Below are positions 1 through 5,370 of a stretch of DNA of 5,370 bases, piece after piece. The position numbers were made by a program, and so were the translations under genes. The notes under the pieces were generated by a model that was given only the letters and a program-made list of their open reading frames with translations, ran no database searches and was not told the origin of the DNA. Source of the stretch: Rhizobacter sp. (GTDB lineage Bacteria > Pseudomonadota > Gammaproteobacteria > Burkholderiales > Burkholderiaceae); the NCBI GenBank assembly GCA_014379885.1, contig JACMKW010000317.1:1-5370 (forward strand), written 5' to 3'. The number at the start of each line of letters is the position of its first letter. The first letter of the stretch is position 1.

Positions 1-1085
1 ACCTGGTCTACGCCAAGAACTACGTGACCGATTGCGAAGAGCGCCACGGCCTCGACGCCGTGGAAGAGTTGCTCGACAGCTGCCACGCATTGATGAACCA
101 CGGCGTGGATCGCTACCGCCGGCCCAGCCGCAAATCGCTCGCGCAAGAGTTGGCCGATCGCAAAGACCGCGAGGCCTACGCGCAACAACAAGTCAACGAG
201 ATGTGGCGCACGCTGCCCAAGAGGGCCGACAAGGCCGCTGAAGAAGCCCAGGCCCGCCGTTTCCCGGAAGAGCCGCAGGAGAACCTGCTGTACTTCATCG
301 AGAAGAATGCGCCGCTCTTGGAGCCCTGGCAGCGCGAGATTGTGCGCATCGTGCGCAAGGTGGCGCAGTACTTCTACCCGCAGCGCCAGACGCAAGTGAT
401 GAATGAAGGCTGGGCCACGTTCTGGCACCACAAGCTGCTCAACACGATGTACGACGACGGCTACCTGACCGACGGCATGATGATCGAGTGGCTCAAGTCG
501 CACACCAACGTGGTGTACCAGCCGCGTGTGGGAGACCGTGGCTACAGCGGCATCAACCCGTACGCGCTGGGGTTTGCGATGTACACCGACATCAAGCGCA
601 TTTGCGAACGCCCGACGGACGAAGATCGTCTCTGGTTCCCCGACATAGCGGGCAAGGACTGGCTCGAAACCATCGACCACGCGATGCGCAACTTCAAGGA
701 CGAAAGCTTCGTGGGCCAGTACCTGTCGCCCAACCTGATGCGTGAGTTCCGCTTCTTCTCCATCCTCGACGACGAAAAAGACGAAGAGCTGGAAGTGGCC
801 GCCATCCACGACGACAGCGGCTACCGCCGTGTGCGTGAAGCCTTGTCGCACCAATATGACCTCGGTGCACGCGAACCCAACATCCAGGTGTGGAGCGTCA
901 ACCTGCGTGGTGACCGGTCGCTCACGCTGCGGCATGCGCAACACAACGACCGGCCCTTGCACGAAGGCGCGAACGAAGTGCTCAAGCACGTGGCGCGGCT
1001 GTGGGGCTTTGGCGTGCACCTGGAGAGCGTGAATGGCGCGGGCGAAGTGCAGCGCCGCTGGTCGGTGACACCAACGGCGCAATAA
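1..1085 (+). CDS. SpoVR family protein (5' end outside the window)
   Basis: This is the C-terminal 360 residues of a SpoVR/YcgB-family protein. The frame is open from base 3 and ends at TAA 1083-1085. Family members are usually around 500 residues, so roughly the first 150 lie left of the window. The GTG at base 24 is an internal valine, because coding similarity continues upstream of it (residues LVYAKNYVTDCEERHG). Family hallmarks, counted from the first visible residue, are DCEERHG near 10-16, an HALMNHGVDRYRRP block near 28-41, NEGWATFWHH at 134-143 and YSGINPYALGF at 181-191. A smaller C-terminal domain follows, ending near GVHLESVNG. The protein is cytoplasmic, with no signal peptide or membrane segment in view. 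SpoVR was named for a Bacillus spore cortex phenotype, but non-sporulating proteobacteria carry it widely, often next to a PrkA/YeaG kinase and a YeaH/DUF444 gene. Those partners would be expected just left of the window. The biochemical activity is not established. The family call is firm. Confidence 0.95.
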   Translation, partial: LVYAKNYVTDCEERHGLDAVEELLDSCHALMNHGVDRYRRPSRKSLAQELADRKDREAYAQQQVNEMWRTLPKRADKAAEEAQARRFPEEPQENLLYFIEKNAPLLEPWQREIVRIVRKVAQYFYPQRQTQVMNEGWATFWHHKLLNTMYDDGYLTDGMMIEWLKSHTNVVYQPRVGDRGYSGINPYALGFAMYTDIKRICERPTDEDRLWFPDIAGKDWLETIDHAMRNFKDESFVGQYLSPNLMREFRFFSILDDEKDEELEVAAIHDDSGYRRVREALSHQYDLGAREPNIQVWSVNLRGDRSLTLRHAQHNDRPLHEGANEVLKHVARLWGFGVHLESVNGAGEVQRRWSVTPTAQ

Positions 1086-1156
1086 GCCGCTTTTGCGAAC
1101 CAGGGGCCAGGCCTCAGGCGAGTGCCTTCGGCCCGGCGTGCGGCCCGGTGTGTGAG

Positions 1157-3292
1157 TCAGTGAGACCTGAACGAGCCCGTGGTCGTGCGCCGCTCAGGCT
1201 CTTGCGCCAAGATGCCCAGCACTTCTTTCTGCCGCAACTCACGCTCCAGCTCGAGCCTGCCCGCCGCCTGTCTCGTTGCCTCCAGCGTCAGTGGCTGAGG
1301 GCGTTGGCTGATGGTGGTGGAAGGCAAGTTCAGCTCCATGCGCAGCTTGGACAGCGCGCGCTCTTGCTGGGCGCTGATGGCCGCACGCTGCGTGTCCAGC
1401 TTCAGCGCTTCTTCCAAGGGCAGGCTTCTGCTTTTGGCCAAGCGCTCGGAGAGCAGGTTCTGCCACTGCGTGGCCTGAGGAACAAAGCTGTCGAGCAGGG
1501 CCTCTTGGCGCGGAATCGCTGCTTCGCGCGCGGAGGCCGACAGCGGCGAGAACCGATGCGTGCATGGGCAGTTGATCGCGTTCAACTGGTTGACGAGAAA
1601 GTTTCTGCGATCGGGCAAGAACACGTCGTTCAGCGCGGGTGATAGCGCGTGTCCTTGATTGCTGGGGAAAGCCGAACTGCTCAACTCCGGCAGCGGCGAC
1701 GGGAAAGTTTCGACGTGCACGAATGAGGTGGTTGTGCTGAGCGAATCGGGCCAGCTGGTCACGATCGCGCCACTGGGGGTGGTGCTCGGCCCGATGCTGT
1801 TCGGAGCCAGCAAACCGAAGTTGCGAGGGTGGTGGCACCCCGCACAGCTCTGTGCCACGGCACGGTTGGTCAACTGGGCAGCCGTCAGCCCATGCACCGC
1901 AGCGCCCGCCACGAGGTTGCTTCGAAACACATTCACTGATCCGACGGCGCTGTTGAGTTGAGTGAGGTATTGGTCGGTCCACACCGCAAAAGGGCCTTGC
2001 GATGACGGCGAGGTTTCGGACACCGACGTGACGGGTGCCTGCGAAAAACTCTGGGGCGCGTTGTGTGGCAACGAGACCGCATAACCGAAACGCATCAGCG
2101 CGGGGTTGCCGAGCAAGCTGGTTTGTGCCGCCGTGTTGTTCTGGAAGGCCTGAGCCAGTGGCTGGAGCGGATGCGCCGGTGAGTTCGCCACGTCTTCGTT
2201 CCACAGCTCACCCCAGGGGGTCAGCTTCGGCGGAATCGGCGTCAACTCGAATTTGCACGGCGAGCTGCCGCAGTCAAGTACGGTCTTGAACTCTTTCAGC
2301 ATCCAGCGGCTGCCGGGCGAGATGGCGCGGAACTGGTTGGTGCGGATCTGCCCGCTGCCGGAGGCGCCGTAGGTTCCGGTCACACCCTTGGCGCTGTAGT
2401 GGTCGACATGCACCACCGGGCGGAAACCCGGCAGGCCGGTGTAGAAGAACTCCTCCAGCTTGGCGGCACGATCGGTGGGCGACGCCATGGCCGACAAGGA
2501 CTTCCACATCTGCATCACCGGCCGGCACCCACTTCGGCAACCGGGTGTCGGGTTGGGCAAGACACCTTCAAAAATGATCAGGTTGCGGCTGCCGACACCA
2601 CCCAGGCCGGCAAGAATCTGCTGGCCATAAACAAGCCGGAACTCCCCGCAGTTGCGCCAGCCTTCGTGCGCCAGGTCGATGCGGTTCACGATCGCGAGAG
2701 GGAGCCAGCTTTGCGGGGCGCCGAGGGTGCCGTTCATGCGCGTGTTGATGGCCGCGTCCGAGCCTTCGGCTTCTCCGCCCTCCTCGGGACCACGAGGCCG
2801 GCAGGCGTGGGGGAAGCCGTTCAAGCTGCCCGCGTTGTCGCTGCAGCGTGCCCCTGTTGTCAGCGCCAGCGCTGCCGGGTTCTGGGCATCCCAGAACTGA
2901 CGAAAGATCGAGGCGCCCGTCGTGCCCGGTGCCAACCCAGACACCTGTGACGCGAGCTGATCCATGGTGCGTTTCAGCGAAAAATCGCGCGCCTCCAGGG
3001 TGGCGCGGTCGTGCACGAACAAGGAGCGGTGCACGTCGATGTCGGCGGCCGATGTCGGTGGTGATGGCAGGCAGACGCGCTTCGCGACATCCTGATCCAG
3101 GAAATCGAGCTTGTTCACGATGTCGAAGCGCCGCAGCTCGTCGCGCTGGATCGGCGTCAACTTTGGGTCCAGCGGGTTGATGCCCGGTGGCAAGGGCGTG
3201 AAGCTGGGCGGCTGCCGGGTCACCTGCGCTTGCGCGGTGGCGAGCGTGGCGGCCCAGAGCAGGGCGAACAAACAATGGCTAACGAATTTCAT
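1157..3292 (-). CDS. Exported monoheme c-type cytochrome-like protein of unknown function, 711 aa
   Basis: I do not recognise a named family. The chosen ATG (3290-3292) has an AGGAGA ribosome site 8 bases upstream and opens a classic Sec signal peptide: Lys2, a hydrophobic core at about 8-20 and a likely cut after Ala22 (AQA|QV). The frame stays open to 3769, but that extension is proline/arginine-rich noise over the neighbouring gene. One heme c attachment motif, CAGCH, lies at 483-487 (bases 1832-1846), so a covalently bound heme in the periplasm or at the cell surface is expected. A conserved-looking block at 196-223 (WLPLAIVNRIDLA, then NCGEFRLVYG) precedes it. The mature chain has 12 cysteines (74, 150, 164, 215, 252, 256, 341, 346, 483, 486, 575, 577). 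Ten are left after heme attachment, which suggests disulfides. A second cluster, CPCTH at 575-579, resembles a heme motif but has CxCxH spacing. Residues 605-700 are charged and probably helical. There is no C-terminal anchor. An electron-transfer or redox role is inference only. Confidence 0.85.
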   Translation of the reverse strand: MKFVSHCLFALLWAATLATAQAQVTRQPPSFTPLPPGINPLDPKLTPIQRDELRRFDIVNKLDFLDQDVAKRVCLPSPPTSAADIDVHRSLFVHDRATLEARDFSLKRTMDQLASQVSGLAPGTTGASIFRQFWDAQNPAALALTTGARCSDNAGSLNGFPHACRPRGPEEGGEAEGSDAAINTRMNGTLGAPQSWLPLAIVNRIDLAHEGWRNCGEFRLVYGQQILAGLGGVGSRNLIIFEGVLPNPTPGCRSGCRPVMQMWKSLSAMASPTDRAAKLEEFFYTGLPGFRPVVHVDHYSAKGVTGTYGASGSGQIRTNQFRAISPGSRWMLKEFKTVLDCGSSPCKFELTPIPPKLTPWGELWNEDVANSPAHPLQPLAQAFQNNTAAQTSLLGNPALMRFGYAVSLPHNAPQSFSQAPVTSVSETSPSSQGPFAVWTDQYLTQLNSAVGSVNVFRSNLVAGAAVHGLTAAQLTNRAVAQSCAGCHHPRNFGLLAPNSIGPSTTPSGAIVTSWPDSLSTTTSFVHVETFPSPLPELSSSAFPSNQGHALSPALNDVFLPDRRNFLVNQLNAINCPCTHRFSPLSASAREAAIPRQEALLDSFVPQATQWQNLLSERLAKSRSLPLEEALKLDTQRAAISAQQERALSKLRMELNLPSTTISQRPQPLTLEATRQAAGRLELERELRQKEVLGILAQEPERRTTTGSFRSH

Positions 3293-3300
3293 GTGGGGCC

Positions 3301-3306
3301 TCTCCT
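3301..3306 (-). promoter_or_regulatory. Ribosome binding site deciding the start of the heme protein gene
   Basis: On the minus strand AGGAGA stands 8 bases before the ATG at 3290-3292. It is the strongest Shine-Dalgarno match upstream of this frame, and it sits directly before the signal peptide. This fixes the start within a much longer open frame. Confidence 0.8.
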
Positions 3307-3387
3307 GATGGCTTGTGCTTTGCCTGTCGTGCGATTGCATGCGCAGACAAAAGCGTGACTGCAGTCTAGGCAGCCAAAAGCCAAAGG

Positions 3388-3407
3388 CCCCCGCGTGACT
3401 CAGGGGG
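3388..3407 (-). terminator. Candidate weak terminator hairpin after the DJ-1/PfpI gene
   Basis: Read on the minus strand, CCCCC and GGGGG form a 5-base-pair all-GC stem around a 10-base loop. The sequence CCTTTGGCTTTTGGC follows, which is T-rich for this window but not a clean T tract. It lies about 50 bases past the stop of the DJ-1/PfpI gene and about 95 bases before the heme protein gene, so it could separate the two transcripts. The broken T run and short stem make this tentative. Confidence 0.35.
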
Positions 3408-3424
3408 TTGGGCACTGTGGTTCT

Positions 3425-3447
3425 AGGGGTGCGCGGGCGCACCGCCT
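3425..3447. repeat. GC-rich inverted repeat in the 3' untranslated region of the DJ-1/PfpI gene
   Basis: GGTGCGC (3428-3434) and GCGCACC (3437-3443) are perfect inverted copies separated by two bases. In RNA the innermost pair would open to make a workable loop. Allowing one bulged base at 3444, the stem extends outward by AGG/CCT. It begins 12 bases past the stop codon of the DJ-1/PfpI gene on the minus strand. No T run follows on either strand, so it is not a standard intrinsic terminator. It may protect the 3' end of the mRNA or act together with the hairpin at 3388-3407. Confidence 0.55.
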
Positions 3448-3459
3448 CTGGAACCGCTG

Positions 3460-4068
3460 CTACTCGGCAATGAAAGGCTGGACCACGCCGAGCAGCTTCT
3501 TCACGTACTCCGCCTTCTCGCCCACCGGCGCCACGTAGTGCAGAGCCTGCTCGGTGACCTGCAAGCCGGCCCGCTTGAGCATCACCCAGGTGGCCAGGTA
3601 CTGCGAGGCCATGCAGCCCCCCGCGGTGGCCACCGGGCCACGCGCGTGGAAAGGTTCGTCCACCACGCGCACGCCGGCTTCCACCACCCACGGTTTGGTC
3701 GTGAGGTCGGTGCAGGCAGGCATGTTGCCGATCAGCCCCAAGCGCGCGAGCAGCAAGGTGCCCGAACATTGCGCGCCGATGAGCTGGCGCACCGGGTCCA
3801 GCATGAGCTTGTCCATCAGCGCGGCGTTTTCGGCGACGGCGCGGGTGTAGATGCCACTGCCGAACAACACCACCTCGGCTTCGTTGGCGAACTCCAGCGG
3901 CTGCTGCACCGCGACCGTCACGCCGTTCATTGACGTGAGGTGCGTGCCGGGGCCAGTGATCTCGGCGCTGAAGCCCTGCGGACGCAGGCGGTTCAGCAGG
4001 CCGAGTGCGATGAACGAGTCAAGCTCGTTGAAGCCATCGAAGGTGACGATGGCCACCCGCGTGGTCAT
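3460..4068 (-). CDS. DJ-1/PfpI family protein, 202 aa
   Basis: This is a single-domain protein of the DJ-1/ThiJ/PfpI superfamily (class I glutamine amidotransferase-like fold), at the usual length of about 200 residues. It opens with the first beta strand and acidic loop (RVAIVTFDGFNELD, residues 4-17), where Glu15 is in the position of the conserved acidic residue. The nucleophile elbow is AQCSGTLLL, with Cys101 as the probable reactive cysteine. Ser follows it rather than the His of PfpI-type proteases, so a protease role is not favoured. Conserved TDLTTKPW (120-127) and VATAGGCMASQYL (146-158) segments follow. There is no signal peptide, so it is cytoplasmic. Family members act as glyoxalases, isonitrile hydratases, chaperone-like or redox-responsive proteins; which applies here cannot be told. 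The ATG at 4066-4068 was chosen because the family starts at this strand and GAGGGG lies 5 bases upstream. In-frame starts further out (TTG at 4140, ATG at 4116) would add an atypical tail. Upstream lie dps and oxyR, so a role in oxidative or carbonyl stress is plausible but inferred. Confidence 0.92.
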   Translation of the reverse strand: MTTRVAIVTFDGFNELDSFIALGLLNRLRPQGFSAEITGPGTHLTSMNGVTVAVQQPLEFANEAEVVLFGSGIYTRAVAENAALMDKLMLDPVRQLIGAQCSGTLLLARLGLIGNMPACTDLTTKPWVVEAGVRVVDEPFHARGPVATAGGCMASQYLATWVMLKRAGLQVTEQALHYVAPVGEKAEYVKKLLGVVQPFIAE

Positions 4069-4073
4069 GACAG

Positions 4074-4079
4074 CCCCTC
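4074..4079 (-). promoter_or_regulatory. Ribosome binding site of the DJ-1/PfpI gene
   Basis: GAGGGG on the minus strand ends 5 bases before the ATG at 4066-4068; counted from its GAGG core the gap is 7. It supports the family-typical start over the in-frame ATG at 4114-4116. That alternative has a GGAG about 11 bases away and would place the start codon inside the loop of the inverted repeat at 4101-4126. Confidence 0.6.
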
Positions 4080-4100
4080 GGCCAACGGGTACGTTGACCG

Positions 4101-4126
4101 GCCATGCGGCTTGCATGCCGCATGGC
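4101..4126. repeat. Perfect 10-base inverted repeat upstream of the DJ-1/PfpI gene
   Basis: GCCATGCGGC (4101-4110) and GCCGCATGGC (4117-4126) are exact reverse complements around the spacer TTGCAT. The nearer arm ends 32 bases before the DJ-1/PfpI start codon. No T run follows on the minus strand, so it does not look like an intrinsic terminator for dps. It could be an operator for a dimeric regulator or a stem-loop in the mRNA leader. It does not resemble the AT-rich spaced motif known for OxyR. A smaller inverted repeat (CAACG 4083-4087, CGTTG 4092-4096) lies between it and the ribosome site. Confidence 0.7.
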
Positions 4127-4141
4127 GCTCCGGCGGGCAAC

Positions 4142-4300
4142 TCCCGAGCAGTCGGGAATTGCTTTTCCGCCTACGCTCCCCCGAGGGAATGCGGGCCGGC
4201 TTGGTGCGCTGGCGCCGGACACCGCCGGTCCCTGGGGACTGTCTGTGCCTGCGCAAGGCCATCGGCCTCTGGCCGTTGGCGGCCCGGCGCTCGGCCCGCC
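4142..4300. repeat. Cluster of small inverted repeats in the dps to DJ-1/PfpI spacer
   Basis: The spacer holds several short stems. TCCCGA (4142-4147) pairs with TCGGGA (4152-4157) over a 4-base loop. CCGGC (4196-4200) pairs with GCCGG (4214-4218). CGGCC (4263-4267) pairs with GGCCG (4271-4275) over 3 bases. GGCGG (4278-4282) pairs with CCGCC (4296-4300), with three further inner pairs after one mismatch. I see no convincing gene here. The last stem lies about 30 bases past the dps stop and could end or stabilise that transcript, although no T tract follows. The whole segment has the look of a structured intergenic repeat of the kind scattered through high-GC beta-proteobacterial genomes, but that is inference. 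Confidence 0.5.
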
Positions 4301-4329
4301 GAAGGGTTGATACAAGGCGGCTCATGCGG

Positions 4330-4848
4330 TCAGGCCTCCAGCAGGCTGCGCAGCATCCATGCGGTCTGCTCATGCACCGTGAGCCGTTGTGTGAGCAGGT
4401 CGGCGGTGGGCTCGTCGCTCGCCTTGTCAGCCAGCGGGAAGACGGCGCGCGCCGTGCGTGCCACGGCCTCGTGGCCGCTGACCAGAATTTGCACCATCTC
4501 CAGCGCCTTGGGCGGCACGGCCGGTGCGTCCTTGATCGAGGCGAGCGCACCGAACTGCGCATAAGAACCCGGCGCCGCATGGCCCAGCGAGCGGATGCGC
4601 TCGGCGATCGGGTCCACTGCATTCCACAGCTCGGTGTACTGGCCCATGAACATCAGGTGCAAGGTGTTGAACATCGGCCCCGTCACGTTCCAGTGGAAGT
4701 TGTGCGTGGTGAGGTAGAGCGTGTAGGTGTCGGCGAGCAGCTTGCTCAAACCATCGGCAATCGCCTTGCGGTCTTTTTCGCTGATGCCGATGTTGATCTG
4801 CATGCTGCTGATGGCTGCTGCGGGGGCTTTGATCGTCTTCTTGGCCAT
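4330..4848 (-). CDS. dps: Dps family DNA-protecting mini-ferritin, 172 aa
   Basis: Dps forms a 12-subunit cytoplasmic shell that oxidises Fe(II), preferably with hydrogen peroxide, and stores the iron mineral, sparing DNA from Fenton damage. At 172 residues it has full family length. The ferroxidase signature is clear: His52 in THNFHWNV, His64 twelve residues later, then Asp79 and Glu83 in [12 protein letters not shown]. Trp53 is also present. The site is odd at residue 68 (MFM, bases 4645-4647). It carries Met where Escherichia coli Dps has Asp67 and most relatives have Asp or Glu. The N-terminal tail has lysines at 3, 4 and 7, which in other Dps proteins can contact DNA. The ATG at 4846-4848 is preceded by GGAG with a 6-base gap. 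The gene starts 24 bases after the oxyR stop, so the two are probably one operon and induction by peroxide is expected. The family call is firm; the effect of Met68 is unknown. Confidence 0.97.
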   Translation of the reverse strand: MAKKTIKAPAAAISSMQINIGISEKDRKAIADGLSKLLADTYTLYLTTHNFHWNVTGPMFNTLHLMFMGQYTELWNAVDPIAERIRSLGHAAPGSYAQFGALASIKDAPAVPPKALEMVQILVSGHEAVARTARAVFPLADKASDEPTADLLTQRLTVHEQTAWMLRSLLEA

Positions 4849-4854
4849 GATTTT

Positions 4855-4858
4855 CTCC
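4855..4858 (-). promoter_or_regulatory. Ribosome binding site of dps in the oxyR-dps gap
   Basis: GGAG on the minus strand stands 6 bases before the dps ATG. It occupies most of the usable space in the 24-base gap after oxyR. That leaves no room for a separate promoter within the gap, although one inside the oxyR coding region is possible. Confidence 0.75.
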
Positions 4859-4872
4859 GTGGGGGCTGCAGG

Positions 4873-5370
4873 TCAGGACACGCGGTGCACGCCTTCCAGC
4901 GGGCAGGCGTAGATGGCGTTGCGCAAGGCGGCGATGGCCTCGTAGCGTGTGAAAGTGCGCCGCCATGCCAGCACCACGCGGCGCGTGGGCACGGGGTCGG
5001 TGAAGGCCACGTAGCGCACATGCGCTTGCTGGTCCTTGGGCACACTGAGCTGCGGCACCACCGTCACGCCCATGCCCGAGGCGACCATGTACTTGATGGT
5101 CTCCAGCGACGAACCCTCGAAGCTCTTGCGTATGCCTTCGGCGTCGCTCGAGAAACGTGCGTACTCGGGGCACACCTCCAGCACGTGGTCGCGAAAGCAA
5201 TGCCCGGTGCCCAGCAGCAACATGGTTTCCTTCTTCAGCTCTTCGGCGCTGATGCTCTTGCGCTTGGCCAGCGGGTGGCTGGTGGGCACGGCCACCATGA
5301 AGGGCTCGTCGTACATCGGCGCGATGGCCAGGCCGGTGTCCGGAAAGGACTCGGCCATGATGTCGCAGTC
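4873..5370 (-). CDS. oxyR: OxyR, LysR-type peroxide sensor (N-terminal part outside the window)
   Basis: These are the C-terminal 165 residues of a LysR-family regulator, ending at TGA 4873-4875; the reading frame runs off the right edge. The helix-turn-helix and the first part of the effector domain are missing. What is visible is the regulatory domain. The segment LGTGHCFRDHVLEVC carries two cysteines nine residues apart (bases 5197-5199 and 5170-5172), matching the spacing of Cys199 and Cys208 of E. coli OxyR. These form the disulfide that switches the protein on when peroxide is sensed. The following SSLETIKYMVASGMGVTVVPQLSVP matches the conserved OxyR block after the redox loop. If Cys199 numbering holds, the complete protein would be about 305 residues, normal for OxyR. 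Known OxyR targets include catalase, alkyl hydroperoxide reductase and often dps, which is the next gene here. Autoregulation cannot be judged because the promoter is outside the window. Identification as OxyR rather than another LysR protein rests on the cysteine pair and is strong. Confidence 0.95.
   Translation of the reverse strand, partial: DCDIMAESFPDTGLAIAPMYDEPFMVAVPTSHPLAKRKSISAEELKKETMLLLGTGHCFRDHVLEVCPEYARFSSDAEGIRKSFEGSSLETIKYMVASGMGVTVVPQLSVPKDQQAHVRYVAFTDPVPTRRVVLAWRRTFTRYEAIAALRNAIYACPLEGVHRVS

Noticed and set aside
24..26. GTG at base 24 as the start of the SpoVR gene
   Set aside because: SpoVR-like sequence (LVYAKNY) continues in frame to the left edge, and the family is about 150 residues longer at its N terminus.
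1086..1156. Intrinsic terminator between the convergent SpoVR and heme protein genes
   Set aside because: Only a 4-base stem (AGGC/GCCT) is visible in these 71 bases and neither strand has a T tract, so no terminator can be called.
1001..1642. 213-residue open frame on the plus strand
   Set aside because: It overlaps the SpoVR 3' end in another frame and is antisense to the heme protein gene; no domain is recognised.
1239..2204. 321-residue open frame on the minus strand
   Set aside because: It is out-of-frame text inside the heme protein gene, rich in Arg, Gln and Ala with no recognisable motif; a typical shadow in GC-rich DNA.
3293..3387. Sigma-70 promoter for the heme protein gene
   Set aside because: TTGGCT and TTGTCT boxes occur on the minus strand, but no -10-like hexamer lies at 16-18 bases. 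The 10-base palindrome GACTGCAGTC (3357-3366) was noted but is too short to call an operator.
3293..3769. In-frame N-terminal extension of the heme protein gene to 3769
   Set aside because: The added 159 residues are low-complexity Arg/Gly/Pro/Ala text lying over the DJ-1/PfpI gene on the same strand in another frame. The ATG at 3290-3292 has a good ribosome site and a signal peptide.
4101..4126. OxyR binding site within the inverted repeat
   Set aside because: The repeat is GC-rich and lacks the spaced ATAG/CTAT pattern known for OxyR.
4104..4310. 68-residue plus-strand open frame in the dps to DJ-1/PfpI spacer
   Set aside because: It is Pro/Gly/Ala/Arg-rich, has no credible ribosome site, and coincides with the palindromic spacer.
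3851..4564. 237-residue open frame on the plus strand
   Set aside because: It runs antisense across the DJ-1/PfpI start, the spacer and the dps 3' end. The composition is shadow-like and no ribosome site or motif supports it.

Overview
The window is GC-rich, dense in genes and strongly biased to G or C at third codon positions. The OxyR, Dps and SpoVR proteins read like those of beta-proteobacteria, most likely Burkholderiales close to the Comamonadaceae or related genera. That placement is inferred from protein character, not from a marker gene. There are no RNA genes, insertion sequences, integrases or CRISPR arrays, and nothing marks the window as horizontally acquired.

Layout: bases 1-1085 (+) hold the C-terminal two thirds or so of a SpoVR-family protein that enters from the left edge. 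It converges, across 71 bases, on a 711-residue minus-strand gene (1157-3292). This encodes an exported, cysteine-rich protein with one c-type heme motif and no function I can assign; it is the least explained gene here. Upstream of it on the same strand lie a DJ-1/PfpI-family gene (3460-4068), a dps gene (4330-4848) and the C-terminal half of oxyR (4873 to the right edge). The four minus-strand genes therefore read oxyR, dps, DJ-1/PfpI, heme protein.

How the genes work together: oxyR and dps are 24 bases apart and almost certainly cotranscribed. This pairs the peroxide sensor (both redox cysteines present) with the iron-storing, peroxide-consuming mini-ferritin. The DJ-1/PfpI protein has the family's reactive cysteine and could belong to the same stress neighbourhood, but a 261-base spacer full of inverted repeats separates it from dps, so cotranscription is uncertain. 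The heme protein has its own good ribosome binding site and is separated from the DJ-1 gene by 167 bases holding two hairpins, so it is probably a separate unit.

I see no wholly new multi-gene system. The points most worth a second look are the uncharacterised exported heme protein, a Dps ferroxidase site with Met where an acidic ligand is expected, and a perfect 10-base inverted repeat just upstream of the DJ-1/PfpI gene.
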